A DNA stretch of 64,000 nucleotides from Phascolarctobacterium sp. (GCA_003150755.1 QAMT01000023.1:186001-250000); one strand, 5' to 3'. Shown: positions 8,708-17,371, counted from the stretch's first letter. Notes: generated by a model not told the origin, from the letters alone. Numbers and translations are program-made.

Positions 8708-9973
8708 TTAATCTTTCGTGCCAACGCGCTCAATATCTGCGCCAAGCTTTGTAAGTTTGGCTACAATCTCTTCATAGCCGCGGTCAATATGGTAAATATC
8801 ACAAATTTCGGTTGCGCCTTCCGCTACCAAACCGGCCAGAATCATCGCCGCACCGGCGCGCAGGTCGGTTGCCCTTACAGTACAGCCGGTTAAATGCGCA
8901 GGCCCGGTAATAACAGCGCTGCGTCCCTCAGTCGTAATGTTAGCGCCCATACGGTTAAGCTCTACCACGTGCATAAAACGGTTTTCAAAAACAGTTTCGG
9001 TAATTTTGCTGCGGCCTTCAGCGACAGAAAGCATCGCCATCATCTGCGCCTGCATATCAGTCGGAAAACCCGGATAAGGCAGAGTTTTAACATCCACAGC
9101 CTTTAACTTGCCGTCAGAAGCCACATGGATGCGGTCGATATCCTCTTCTACTAATGCGCCAGCTTCGCGCAATTTGGCAATAAGCGGTTTCTGATGCTCC
9201 GGCAGCACATTTTCGATAATAACATCGCCGCCGGTCATCGCAGCAGCAATCATATATGTACCTGCTTCAATGCGGTCCGGAATAACGGAATGCTGCACGC
9301 CGTGCAGTTCGCTGACGCCTTCAATGGTTATAACATTGGTGCCCGCGCCGCGCACACGCGCGCCCATCTGGTTCAGATAGTTGGCCAGGTCAACAATTTC
9401 CGGTTCTTCGGCCGGGTTCTCCAGCACCGTTGTGCCCTGAGCCATAGCCGCAGCCATCATAATATTTTCTGTCGCGCCGACACTCGGAAAATCCAAATAA
9501 ATATTAGCGCCAACCATGCCGTCCGGCGCAGAAGCCTCTATATAACCGTGCCCCTGCTCAATCTTAACGCCCAAAGCCTCAAAGCCCTTTAAATGCAAAT
9601 CAATCGGACGCGTGCCAATGGCACAGCCGCCTGGCTGGGAAATACGCGCAAAACCTTTGCGGGCCAAAAGCGGGCCCATAACAAGAAACGAAGCACGCAT
9701 GGAACGCACAAGCTCATACGGCGCTTCGCAGGAAGTAATTTCCCTGCTGTCAATTTTCAGCGTATGCGGCTCAGACGCATCAACTTTAATGCCCAGGCAT
9801 TTTAACACAGCACAAATAGTGCGCACATCCTCAAGCGCCGGAATTTCATCCAGTCTGCTGGGCGATGTGCCCAAAATAGAAGCAGCAATTATCGGCAGCA
9901 CCGCGTTTTTGGCGCCGCTGGTTTTTACCGTACCGACAAGCCGCTTGCCGCCTTTAACTATCAATCTCTCCAA
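8708..9973 (-). CDS. murA: UDP-N-acetylglucosamine 1-carboxyvinyltransferase
   Basis: MurA transfers enolpyruvate from PEP to UDP-GlcNAc, the first committed step of peptidoglycan synthesis. The catalytic Cys is in PGGCAIGTRPIDLHL. Two-domain EPSP-synthase-like features are clear (KTSGAKNA near the N-terminus, GFPTDMQAQMMAML, DLRAGAAMIL). The reading frame can begin at a TTG at 9997, but a TTG at 9973 is better: it has AGGAG nine bases upstream and gives (M)ERLIVKGGKRL, the usual MurA N-terminus. With that start the protein is 421 residues. Confidence 0.95.
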   Translation of the reverse strand: MERLIVKGGKRLVGTVKTSGAKNAVLPIIAASILGTSPSRLDEIPALEDVRTICAVLKCLGIKVDASEPHTLKIDSREITSCEAPYELVRSMRASFLVMGPLLARKGFARISQPGGCAIGTRPIDLHLKGFEALGVKIEQGHGYIEASAPDGMVGANIYLDFPSVGATENIMMAAAMAQGTTVLENPAEEPEIVDLANYLNQMGARVRGAGTNVITIEGVSELHGVQHSVIPDRIEAGTYMIAAAMTGGDVIIENVLPEHQKPLIAKLREAGALVEEDIDRIHVASDGKLKAVDVKTLPYPGFPTDMQAQMMAMLSVAEGRSKITETVFENRFMHVVELNRMGANITTEGRSAVITGPAHLTGCTVRATDLRAGAAMILAGLVAEGATEICDIYHIDRGYEEIVAKLTKLGADIERVGTKD

Positions 9974-10074
9974 CTGCAAACTCTCCTGTTCTTTCAACTA
10001 TTCTATAAAAAGGCAGACTTCTAAAAATAAATATTTTCTGTGATAGTTTATCACTTTTTTTGTATATTGGCAAT

Positions 10075-10107
10075 AAAAAACGCTTACCGTTTTACCAACG
10101 GCAAGCG
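10075..10107 (-). terminator. Intrinsic terminator after the small coiled-coil gene
   Basis: An 11-bp stem on the minus strand (CGCTTGCCGTT with AACGGTAAGCG, one G-T pair) is followed by six T. It ends the transcript of the small gene at 10136-10330. Confidence 0.9.
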
Positions 10108-10135
10108 CTGTAATACATTTAATTAAACTGCAAAA

Positions 10136-10330
10136 TCAAATGCTGCGGTTTTGCATTTTCAAACGGTCAGCCAAAATATTGTAATGGGTTTCCAGTTCCA
10201 TAATTTCTTTTTTGATACCGGCGATTCTTTCCGGTTCTTCTTCTGTTTTCAGGCGCTCGCGCAAATCGTTAATGGCCTGTTTCAACTGGAACATTTTATT
10301 GCCGGATACAGCATTAATTACATCAGCCAC
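10136..10330 (-). CDS. Small coiled-coil protein of unknown function
   Basis: I do not recognise this 64-residue product. The frame runs back to a TTG at 10339, but GGGAG abuts that codon; a GTG at 10330 lies nine bases after GGGAG and is the better start (MADVINAVSGNKMF). The sequence is highly charged with heptad-like spacing (LKQAINDLRERLKTEEEPE, then a second helix), so a helical hairpin is likely. It has its own promoter (TTGCTT, 17 bp, TATAAT) and a strong terminator, which supports a real monocistronic gene rather than a chance frame. Confidence 0.7.
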   Translation of the reverse strand: MADVINAVSGNKMFQLKQAINDLRERLKTEEEPERIAGIKKEIMELETHYNILADRLKMQNRSI

Positions 10331-10362
10331 AGAAATCAACTCCCATCATTCTTTGTATTTTT

Positions 10363-10391
10363 ATTATACCAAAATATGATAGTATAAGCAA
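10363..10391 (-). promoter_or_regulatory. Promoter of the small coiled-coil gene
   Basis: On the minus strand TTGCTT (10386-10391) and TATAAT (10363-10368) are separated by 17 bp, with an extended TG before the -10. The start codon is about 33 bases downstream. Confidence 0.8.
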
Positions 10392-10499
10392 AGTTTTATT
10401 TTGCCGGCGGCTCATAAAATTTGAATAAAATTTCACAAACGGCAGAACTTAAAAGGATCACTTTTATAAATGCAGCCTTGTTTACGCTGACGCGGATAT

Positions 10500-10530
10500 A
10501 AAAAAAGCGGATGGCATAAGCCATCCGCTT
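10500..10530 (-). terminator. Intrinsic terminator after ompM
   Basis: A stem of GCGGATGGC with GCCATCCGC on the minus strand (loop TTAT) is followed by seven T. It lies about 40 bp after the porin stop codon. Confidence 0.92.
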
Positions 10531-10566
10531 GTAAAGCTTTCCGTATTAAACTTGTTAAAGTTAAGA

Positions 10567-11796
10567 TTAGAAAGTGAAGTACAGTTCGGTGAACATGGTG
10601 TCAGCGTCTTTGCCGCCTTCTTTGGATTCGAAGTCATAGTAGTTGAATACGCCGACAATATTTTTAGCGAAAGCATAGCTTGCGCCATAAACCATACCTT
10701 TGTAACCACCATTATTACCATCAAAAATAGGATCCCAACCATCAGTAGTCGGAGTAATATAAGCGTTAGCAGACTGGTCAAAATAACCTACATGCAGGCC
10801 ATAGGAACCCGGTTCATCAGCAGAAGCGCCTTTCCAAGCAAGATCAGCATACCAGCCATCTTTGTCAGTGTTGTAATAATCTTCGTTGCCGCGCATATAT
10901 TCAGCAGCTAATACAAAGTCAGGAGCAAAGTTATAGCTTAAGCCAATGTTCCAGATTTCTTTATCCATGTTGTCTCCACCATAAGGAGCAGTATAAGAAG
11001 AATCAGTTTCAAAATAAGCTACATAAGCATCAACCGGTCCCATATCAGCAGTTACGCCTGCAACATAGAGACGGTCTTCAGAATCTTCAATATACCAGGT
11101 AGCGTCATGTCCGTTATCGCCAGAATCAGCACCTTTAGCAGCCATGCCAAATACTTTTACTTTGTCGCCGTAGGAAACTTTAACGCCATCAACATAGCTA
11201 TCAAGTACGTTACCAGTGAAAAGAACTTCATCCCAACGGCCAGCTTGTACATCAATACCGCCAATACGACCATTTACATAAGCACGGTTCAGGTCAAGTT
11301 CGTCATCGCCTTTATCATTGCTGAAGTTTTGTTCGTTCTGAAGCATTGCGGTATAGGTCCAGTCTTCGTTAACCTGACCGGTTACCCACAGACGACTACG
11401 GAGTTTCATGCTGTTGCTATTGCTGTCACCGTCAACATCTTTGTAGGAAGCACGAACCTGGCCGGTGATTTTTACGTTGTCAGCTTTCTTTTCAAGGTTA
11501 GCAACGCGAACGCCGAGGCTGTCGAGTTCGTCAGCAAATTCAGCAGCTAATTTATCAACATTAGCGCCTTTTGCCATTGCTTTAGCTACAATCTGAGCCA
11601 TTTCATAACGGGTCATCAGTTTGTCTCCGCCGTAAGTGCCGTCAGGATAACCATCAACAACACCTGCTGCAGCCAGTTTGTTTACAGCGTCATAAGCCCA
11701 ATGACCAGCCGGTACATCGGAGAACGGGTTAGCGGCATAAGCGCTTGCAGTTACGCCAAGAGCCATAGCCATTGCGAGAACCAAAGATTTTTTCAT
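10567..11796 (-). CDS. ompM: OmpM-type porin with N-terminal SLH domain
   Basis: The 409-residue product has a signal peptide (cleavage near SAYAA), one S-layer homology domain (about residues 24-75, FSDVPAGHWAYDAVNKLAAAG with YEMAQIVAKAM), a short coiled coil (about 82-106) and a beta-barrel ending in Phe (TELYFTF). This is the OmpM architecture of Negativicutes: the SLH domain binds polyamine-decorated peptidoglycan and tethers the outer membrane, while the barrel forms a porin. The ATG follows GGAGGAA. A -10-like TATACT lies at 11914-11919 (minus), implying a leader of about 110 bases. The gene is monocistronic, with a strong terminator after it. Confidence 0.95.
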   Translation of the reverse strand: MKKSLVLAMAMALGVTASAYAANPFSDVPAGHWAYDAVNKLAAAGVVDGYPDGTYGGDKLMTRYEMAQIVAKAMAKGANVDKLAAEFADELDSLGVRVANLEKKADNVKITGQVRASYKDVDGDSNSNSMKLRSRLWVTGQVNEDWTYTAMLQNEQNFSNDKGDDELDLNRAYVNGRIGGIDVQAGRWDEVLFTGNVLDSYVDGVKVSYGDKVKVFGMAAKGADSGDNGHDATWYIEDSEDRLYVAGVTADMGPVDAYVAYFETDSSYTAPYGGDNMDKEIWNIGLSYNFAPDFVLAAEYMRGNEDYYNTDKDGWYADLAWKGASADEPGSYGLHVGYFDQSANAYITPTTDGWDPIFDGNNGGYKGMVYGASYAFAKNIVGVFNYYDFESKEGGKDADTMFTELYFTF

Positions 11797-11913
11797 TTTT
11801 CATTCCTCCAAGGAAAGTATTTTTTACCGCCTTCCAAATCTCTGTCCTCAGTAAACCTTTGCTGTTTTTTATGCGCGAGTTGCCGTGTTTCCTCTGCATT
11901 ACGAACCACAATC

Positions 11914-11919
11914 AGTATA
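11914..11919 (-). promoter_or_regulatory. Possible -10 element of ompM
   Basis: TATACT on the minus strand lies about 118 bases before the ompM start codon. No convincing -35 is seen at 16-18 bp, so the call is tentative. The palindrome GTGTACAC lies about 25 bp upstream (around 11943-11950). Apart from this the interval 11797-12028 shows nothing else I can support. Confidence 0.4.
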
Positions 11920-12028
11920 CTTTGTTCATTGATTTTTCAGGAGATGTGTACACTTTACCACAATTTCACAAAGCCGTCAATCATTTTTTACATAAATTTA
12001 TGAATCTTTATAAAATATCCGTGCATAC

Positions 12029-12060
12029 AAAAACAGGCAGCGCATAAAACGCTGCCTGTC
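12029..12060 (-). terminator. Intrinsic terminator after the pyrophosphatase gene
   Basis: A 10-bp stem (ACAGGCAGCG with CGCTGCCTGT) is followed on the minus strand by TTTTTGTATGC. Two other terminators in the window share this tail. Confidence 0.88.
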
Positions 12061-12076
12061 TGTAAATAACTTTACA

Positions 12077-13405
12077 TTATTTTGTAAAAGCATCCGTCAA
12101 AGGCGGGATGATTTGTTTTTTGCGGCTCAATACGCCCGGCAGGTAATAATGGCCTTTTTCTTCCGGTTTGCCGAAAGCTTCTGTAACTTTGGCCTGGTTT
12201 ACGCCTGCCACCAAAAGGTCGGTTGCTTCGGAAAGAATATCCGTTACCATCAGGAAAGACAGGTCAAAGTTTTCAGCTTCGCGCATGCTTTCCAGTGCAG
12301 CCATCAGTTCCGGAACTTTATCCAGCCCCTGCTGACGGCCAAGAATGTTAATCTGCGCTACGCTGGCTTTTACTTCGCCGAAGTCAAATTCCTTCAGGTC
12401 GGTGCGTACCAGCTCATCTGCGCTTAAACGCGCAATAACAGAGCCTTGTTTCAGTTCTTCCATTGCATAAGCTTCCACATCTTCGATGCCGGCCAGTTTT
12501 TGCAGTTTGGCTGCCGCATCCTTATCAAACTGCGTAGTCGTCGGGCTGCGGAAATACAGCGTATCCGAAATGATAGCAGATAAAAGCAAACCAGCAATCT
12601 CACGCGGCAGCTCAAGCTTGTACAGCTCTGCCATGTTGGTAATAATAGTTGCCGTGCAGCCGACAGGCTCTTCGCGGATATAAATCGGCGCAGCGGTGCT
12701 CATGCCGCCAAGGCGGTGATGGTCGATAATCTCAATGATTTCAGCTTCTTCGCTGCCTTCCACAGCCTGGGTACGCTCGTTGTGGTCAACGAGGATAAGC
12801 TGGGTTTTGGCCGGTTTCAGCAAACGTACTTTGTCAATCATGCCGATGTAGCGTCCTGCTTCTACTACCGGGTAGGAGCGGAAGTTGGTATCAAGCATGG
12901 CGTTTTTGACGTCGTCCAGCAGTTCATTGTTATTGAAAGCAACAACATTGGTGGACATAATGTCTTTTACCGGCGCGTCAAGCAGCTGGCTGTAATCAAC
13001 GGAGCCGCTTTCGTTTTCCTGCGCGCACAGCTCTTTATAAAAGCATTTGGCAAGGTCGGTAACGGTAACAACGCCTTCGATATTTTCCGGCGTGCCAACA
13101 GGCATGCAGCGCACACCGTAATCGGTAAACAAATGGCTTACCTCGCGCAGTTTGGTATCGCCGTTCAGCATAGGTACGGCAATCAGTTCAACATCTTTCA
13201 GGCGGGGATACATATCCTCAAGCAATACGGGTTCTTCCACGCCAAAATAATTCAATACATACTGTGTTTCAGGGTTCAGCGCACCTGCGCGCGCCGCTAC
13301 GGCACTAACGCCAAGCTGCCTTTTTAACCACGCATAAGCAATCGCAGAGCAGACAGAGTCCGTATCCGGGTTGCGGTGGCCGATGACATATACTGGTTTA
13401 TCCAC
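12077..13405 (-). CDS. ppaC: Manganese-dependent inorganic pyrophosphatase with CBS domains
   Basis: The family II (DHH/DHHA2) pyrophosphatase hydrolyses PPi to phosphate. GHRNPDTDSVCSA supplies the first metal ligands, IDHHRLGG the DHH motif and SDTLYFRSPT another ligand site. Two CBS domains are inserted (about residues 75-120 and 148-200; the second begins VKDIMSTNVVAF). In CBS-PPases these bind adenine nucleotides and regulate activity. At 442 residues it lacks the DRTGG module found between the CBS domains in longer homologues. The frame opens at a GTG at 13414 right against the ribosome site; the GTG at 13405, ten bases after AAGGA, gives the usual N-terminus (MDKPVYVIGHRNPD). Confidence 0.92.
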   Translation of the reverse strand: MDKPVYVIGHRNPDTDSVCSAIAYAWLKRQLGVSAVAARAGALNPETQYVLNYFGVEEPVLLEDMYPRLKDVELIAVPMLNGDTKLREVSHLFTDYGVRCMPVGTPENIEGVVTVTDLAKCFYKELCAQENESGSVDYSQLLDAPVKDIMSTNVVAFNNNELLDDVKNAMLDTNFRSYPVVEAGRYIGMIDKVRLLKPAKTQLILVDHNERTQAVEGSEEAEIIEIIDHHRLGGMSTAAPIYIREEPVGCTATIITNMAELYKLELPREIAGLLLSAIISDTLYFRSPTTTQFDKDAAAKLQKLAGIEDVEAYAMEELKQGSVIARLSADELVRTDLKEFDFGEVKASVAQINILGRQQGLDKVPELMAALESMREAENFDLSFLMVTDILSEATDLLVAGVNQAKVTEAFGKPEEKGHYYLPGVLSRKKQIIPPLTDAFTK

Positions 13406-13507
13406 GTTCAGCACTTCCTTTTTGCAGGCAGACCGGGCTGCCGTACTAATTTTTACTAAGTGTTCACATTATACCATAAAAATGATAAATAAACACCATA
13501 TTTCCGC

Positions 13508-14137
13508 TTATTTGGCGCGTTTATCACCCATTGTTGCCAAAAGTTCCGCCGGGTTGATATTGTGGTAAGCCAAAAGCACAAGGCAATGGTACCACAGGCT
13601 GCTCATTTCATCCAGCACTTCGTTTTTGCTGTCGTTTTTGGAAGCAATAACAGTGCTGGTTGTTTCTTCGCCCAGTTTTTTCAAAATCTTATCCTGACCG
13701 GACATAAACAGATAGCGCGTATAGGATTTTTCGCCGCCGTATTTGCGTTTGTAGCAAATCAAACGGTACAGCTCTGCCAGCACGCCGTGAATACCGTCTG
13801 GCTCCGGCACAGGCAGGTTGCTGCCCTCACGCATCCATACCGGTGTTTCAAATACACTGAGGCCTTCTTTTTGCGGCAGCGCTTTAACCAGCAGCGTACC
13901 GCCGTTTTTATCGGTGCTTATTTCGGTTACTTTCAGCGGTGCGCCATCTTCTGCTGCATCATAAGCCTTTTTGTTTCCGGCATCATACAGCCACAAAACA
14001 CCTGTTTCTGCCGTTTTAGCCAGCGCCTGCCCATCCATTTTGGCAAGGCACAGCACTTCGCCGTCAGCGGCGTCCTGCACTATGGCGTTAATAAACCCAT
14101 GCGCATTGAATTTTAAAGCAGTAAAATCAATTTTCAT
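13508..14137 (-). CDS. HisIE-like protein with degenerate active sites
   Basis: The 209-residue protein aligns along its length with HisIE: a HisI-like half (about residues 12-102) and a HisE-like half (about 117-205). HisI normally hydrolyses phosphoribosyl-AMP using Asp and Cys ligands in DCDGD and CHTGxxSC; here those positions read TDKNGG (75-80) and SVFETPVW (94-101), so every metal ligand is lost. The HisE half keeps GEE and an E but the third Glu of EExxE is Ser (161) and the Asp of ExxD is Ser (180). Catalysis is therefore unlikely in either half. It overlaps the upstream yerC gene by 11 bp, suggesting the two proteins work together, perhaps with this one as a ligand sensor. That role is inference. 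Confidence 0.8.
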   Translation of the reverse strand: MKIDFTALKFNAHGFINAIVQDAADGEVLCLAKMDGQALAKTAETGVLWLYDAGNKKAYDAAEDGAPLKVTEISTDKNGGTLLVKALPQKEGLSVFETPVWMREGSNLPVPEPDGIHGVLAELYRLICYKRKYGGEKSYTRYLFMSGQDKILKKLGEETTSTVIASKNDSKNEVLDEMSSLWYHCLVLLAYHNINPAELLATMGDKRAK

Positions 14138-14432
14138 TTTTTTCGCCTTCTCTTAAAACAGGCATGACGGAGTTGTACCCGTCAGCACCATAAACCAGGC
14201 AGCGCTTAACGCGCGATATCGTTGCCGTGCTGGCGCCGGTTTTTTCTACAATTTCTTCATAGATGCAGCCTGCGTCAAGCATACGCGCAACCTCAAGGCG
14301 CTGCGCCATCGCTTTCAGTTCGGTAATTGTGCAAATATCTTCAAAAAAATTAGAACACTGCTGTTCATCCTTTAAGCTTAAAACAGCCTTAAACAGCTGC
14401 GTGGTTAGTTTATCCCTGGTCTTTGCCGGCAT
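14127..14432 (-). CDS. yerC: YerC/YecD-type TrpR-family DNA-binding regulator
   Basis: The 101-residue protein matches the TrpR/YerC family in length and pattern (LLTQLF-like N-terminal helix, ELKAMAQRLEVARMLDAGCIYEE, then the helix-turn-helix TGASTATISRVKRCLVYG). TrpR binds tryptophan; Firmicute YerC-type proteins have been proposed as regulators of histidine biosynthesis. The overlapping HisIE-like gene fits such a link, although no his biosynthetic gene is in the window. The ATG follows AAAGGAGGA with ideal spacing. Confidence 0.9.
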   Translation of the reverse strand: MPAKTRDKLTTQLFKAVLSLKDEQQCSNFFEDICTITELKAMAQRLEVARMLDAGCIYEEIVEKTGASTATISRVKRCLVYGADGYNSVMPVLREGEKNEN

Positions 14433-14554
14433 GGCTGTCCTCCTTTATCAAACACCCGTTATAATTATAGTTTGGATTTTATCTATCCTTTTTAACTTTA
14501 ATACTTTATTTTACAAAAAGTCAAGTATTTTTACAGCTTTTTCAAAAAAATTTA

Positions 14555-14583
14555 TTGACATATTTGTAAACACCGTGTATTAT
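14555..14583 (+). promoter_or_regulatory. Promoter of the SAM-I riboswitch / metNIQ operon
   Basis: A consensus -35 TTGACA (14555-14560) and TATTAT -10 (14578-14583) are separated by exactly 17 bp. Transcription would start about 20 bases before the riboswitch aptamer. Confidence 0.92.
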
Positions 14584-14607
14584 TGATACATCAACTTCAT
14601 ACAAACA

Positions 14608-14715
14608 TTCATCAAGAGTAGCCGAGGGACTGGCCCTATGACGCTACGGCAACCATCCTACGCGAAACGGTGCCAAATCCAACGGAAAAATCCGGCAGAT
14701 GAAAGAGGCAATTAA
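14608..14715 (+). ncRNA. SAM-I (S-box) riboswitch aptamer
   Basis: The leader shows the S-box signature in order: ATCAAGAGTAGCCGAGGGAC, TGGCCCTATGA, CGGCAACC, then GGTGCCAAATCC and GATGAAAGAGGC-like 3' segments. S-box RNAs bind S-adenosylmethionine and fold so that the terminator forms, turning off methionine uptake or synthesis genes when SAM is plentiful. It sits between a consensus promoter and metN, and is followed at once by an intrinsic terminator. Confidence 0.95.
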
Positions 14716-14723
14716 AACTTGTA

Positions 14724-14751
14724 CCCTTCACCTGTTCGTGAAGGGTTTTTT
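14724..14751 (+). terminator. Riboswitch-controlled terminator before metN
   Basis: An 8-bp stem (CCCTTCAC with GTGAAGGG) is followed by six T, 29 bases before the metN start. Its position after the S-box aptamer makes it the expression platform. Confidence 0.93.
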
Positions 14752-14780
14752 AGTATACGAAGTCAAAGAGAGGAAACTGT

Positions 14781-15818
14781 ATGATTGAATTACGCAATGT
14801 AGAAAAAACTTATCACACTGCCTCGGGCGATATCCGCGCCTTAAAGCAAACCAACCTAACGATTAACCAGGGAGAAATTTTCGGCATTATCGGTTTATCC
14901 GGTGCCGGCAAATCCACGCTTATCCGCTGCATCAACATGCTGGAAGAACCTACCGCAGGCCAGGTTTTTGTTGACGGCGAAGAACTTACCGCCATGAGCG
15001 AAACCCAGCTGCGCAAAGCGCGCCAGAACATCGGCATGATTTTTCAGCATTTTAACCTGCTGGCCAGCCGCACTGTTTACGGCAATATCGCTTTTCCGCT
15101 GGAAATCCAGGGACTTTCCAAAGACGAAATCAAAAAACGCGTAGAACCGCTGCTTGACCTTGTGCAGCTTAAAGACCGCGCCGAACATTACCCCAGCCAG
15201 CTTTCCGGCGGGCAGAAACAGCGTGTCGGCATCGCCCGCGCGCTTGCCAGCAACCCGAAAGTGCTGCTGTGCGACGAAGCCACCAGCGCGCTGGACCCGC
15301 AGACCACAAAATCTATTTTAAACCTGCTGCGCGACATCAACAAACGCTTAAACCTTACCATAGTAATGATTACGCACCAGATGGAAGTTGTAAAAGAAAT
15401 CTGCGACCGCGTGGCTGTTATAGAAAACGGCAGTATTATTGAAGAAGGCAACATGGTGGAAGTATTTACCAACCCGCAGAACCCCACCACTAAGGATTTT
15501 GTAAAAAGCGTCAATAAACTGCAGCTGCCGGAGGAATTTAAAGATACACCTGTCAGTCAGGATTATATGGAAGGCGCAAGCCTTGTGGTACGCCTTTCTT
15601 TCTTCGGCGGCAATGCCGATAAACCTATTGTATCGGGCATGATTAAAAAATGCGGCGTCGATGCCAATATTATCGCAGGCGGTATCGACAGGCTTAAAGA
15701 CAACATTTACGGCACACTGCTGATTGTGCTGGAAGGCAGCAGACAGGAGCTTGACGGTGCGCTGGACTACCTGAAACACCAGAATCTGCAAATGGAGGTA
15801 ATCGGTTATGTCAAATGA
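14781..15818 (+). CDS. metN: Methionine ABC transporter ATPase
   Basis: The 345-residue ATPase has Walker A (GLSGAGKST), signature LSGGQKQRVGIARAL, Walker B (VLLCDEATSALDP) and an H-loop (ITHQ). The C-terminal 80 residues form a NIL domain (VVRLSFFGGNADKPIVSG) that in MetN senses cytoplasmic methionine and inhibits transport. It is the first gene after the SAM-I riboswitch. AGAGAGGAAA precedes the ATG. The end overlaps metI by 11 bp, giving coupled translation. Confidence 0.97.
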   Translation: MIELRNVEKTYHTASGDIRALKQTNLTINQGEIFGIIGLSGAGKSTLIRCINMLEEPTAGQVFVDGEELTAMSETQLRKARQNIGMIFQHFNLLASRTVYGNIAFPLEIQGLSKDEIKKRVEPLLDLVQLKDRAEHYPSQLSGGQKQRVGIARALASNPKVLLCDEATSALDPQTTKSILNLLRDINKRLNLTIVMITHQMEVVKEICDRVAVIENGSIIEEGNMVEVFTNPQNPTTKDFVKSVNKLQLPEEFKDTPVSQDYMEGASLVVRLSFFGGNADKPIVSGMIKKCGVDANIIAGGIDRLKDNIYGTLLIVLEGSRQELDGALDYLKHQNLQMEVIGYVK

Positions 15819-16467
15819 AATGATTGAACTTTTAATAAAATCCTTTTGGGAAACCGGCTATATGGTTGTTGCCTCCGCAGTGCTGGCCAGCCTTATCGGC
15901 ATCCCGCTGGGCATTATTTTAACGGTTACGCGCAGCAACCACATACTGCCTAACGCGGCCGTCAACTCTGTGCTGGGCATTATCGTCAATGCCACCCGTT
16001 CTACCCCGTTTATTATTTTAATGGTTGCCATTATCCCGCTGACGCGCATGCTGGTTGGTTCTTCCATCGGCACTACGGCAGCCATCGTGCCGCTGACGAT
16101 TTCCGCAGCGCCGTTTATTGCGCGCGTTATCGAATCTTCGCTTCTTGAAATTGACCACGGCGTTATCGAAGCAGCGCAAAGCATGGGTGCAAGCCCGCTG
16201 CAAATCATCTACAAAGTGCTGCTGCCGGAAGCCCTGCATTCTATCGTGCTTGGCATTACGCTTGCAGTTATCGCACTTATCGGCTATTCTGCCATGGCCG
16301 GTGTTTTAGGCGGCGGCGGCCTGGGCGACCTTGCCATCCGCTATGGTTATCAGCGCTTCCAGCCTGATGTAATGATTGTTACCGTTGTTATTTTGATTGC
16401 CATGGTACAGCTTATCCAGTACCTCGGTGATACGCTCAGCAAAAAGCTGAACAAAAATAAATTATAA
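15808..16467 (+). CDS. metI: Methionine ABC transporter permease
   Basis: The 219-residue inner-membrane permease has five hydrophobic segments and the EAA-type coupling loop (IEAAQSMGASPLQIIYKVLLP, about residues 116-136) that contacts MetN. Length and sequence are standard for MetI. It overlaps metN and is followed 28 bp later by metQ. Confidence 0.97.
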   Translation: MSNEMIELLIKSFWETGYMVVASAVLASLIGIPLGIILTVTRSNHILPNAAVNSVLGIIVNATRSTPFIILMVAIIPLTRMLVGSSIGTTAAIVPLTISAAPFIARVIESSLLEIDHGVIEAAQSMGASPLQIIYKVLLPEALHSIVLGITLAVIALIGYSAMAGVLGGGGLGDLAIRYGYQRFQPDVMIVTVVILIAMVQLIQYLGDTLSKKLNKNKL

Positions 16468-16495
16468 TCTTTTGTATTTGATGAGGAGGAAAATC

Positions 16496-17320
16496 ATGAC
16501 CGGATTAAAAAGAATTTTAGCAGCACTGGCTATCGGCACTTTGGCTCTTGGAGTTTTTGGCTGCGGCGGCGATGAAAAAACAGCACCGACTGCCGGAGAA
16601 GCCATTAAGGTTGGCGTAACCGCAGGGCCGCACGCCGAAATTATGGACGAGGTTAAACGCCTTGCTGCCAAAGACGGCCTTAATGTAGAAGTTGTTGAGT
16701 TCAACGATTTTGTAACCCCTAACATTGCGCTGTACCAGGGCGAAATTTTTGCCAATAGCATGCAGCATCGCCCCTACCTTGACGCAACGCTTGAAAAAGA
16801 ACCTAAATTTGACCTTGTTGAATGTTTTAAAACCGTAAACTTCCCGATGGCAGTTTACAGCAATAAAATCAAAAAGGGCGAACCGATTCCCGACGGTGCA
16901 ACCATCGGCATCCCCAACGACCCCTCCAACGGCGGCAGGGCACTCCTGCTTTTAGCTGAGCAAAAGCTGATTGAAGTTAAAGATATTACCGATGTTACCA
17001 CTTCCGTCGCCGATATTACCGGCAACCCGCACAACTTTAAATTTTTAGAGCTTGACGCTGCTACCATTCCCCGCAGCCTGCCGGACGTAACCGTTGCCGT
17101 TATCAACGCCAACTATGCACTGCCTGCCGGTCTGAACCCGGTAAGTGACAGCCTGATGGTTGAAGGCGCAGCTTCCCCGTATATCAATATTTTTGTTACC
17201 AAAAAAGCTAATGCCGAAGACCCGCGCATTAAGCAGTTGCAAAAAATTTACCAGTCCGCCGAAGTTGAACAGTTCATCAACGACCACTTCAAAGGCTCTG
17301 TTACCGTAGGCTGGAAATAA
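16496..17320 (+). CDS. metQ: Methionine-binding lipoprotein
   Basis: I chose the ATG at 16496, directly after GATGAGGAGG, over an in-frame ATG at 16472. The 274-residue NLPA-family lipoprotein has a signal peptide and lipobox (LGVFGC), then the periplasmic binding fold with the family features VGVTAGPHAEIM, MQHRPYLD and GATIGIPNDPSNGGRAL. It delivers D- or L-methionine to MetNI. It is the last gene of the operon, followed by a weak terminator. Confidence 0.96.
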   Translation: MTGLKRILAALAIGTLALGVFGCGGDEKTAPTAGEAIKVGVTAGPHAEIMDEVKRLAAKDGLNVEVVEFNDFVTPNIALYQGEIFANSMQHRPYLDATLEKEPKFDLVECFKTVNFPMAVYSNKIKKGEPIPDGATIGIPNDPSNGGRALLLLAEQKLIEVKDITDVTTSVADITGNPHNFKFLELDAATIPRSLPDVTVAVINANYALPAGLNPVSDSLMVEGAASPYINIFVTKKANAEDPRIKQLQKIYQSAEVEQFINDHFKGSVTVGWK

Positions 17321-17331
17321 TTTCAAAATCT

Positions 17332-17358
17332 TAAAGCGTCCGCAAGGGCGCTTTTTCT
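17332..17358 (+). terminator. Probable terminator after metQ
   Basis: A short stem (AAAGCG with CGCTTT, ten-base loop) runs into CTTTTTCTTT just after metQ. The stem is short, so some read-through into the beta-lactamase gene is possible. Confidence 0.6.
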
Positions 17359-17371
17359 TTGAGGAGAATTC

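Noticed and set aside
13508..14137. Functional histidine biosynthesis enzyme HisIE
   Set aside because: The fold pattern matches, but metal-binding residues in both halves are missing, so the enzymatic annotation is not supported.
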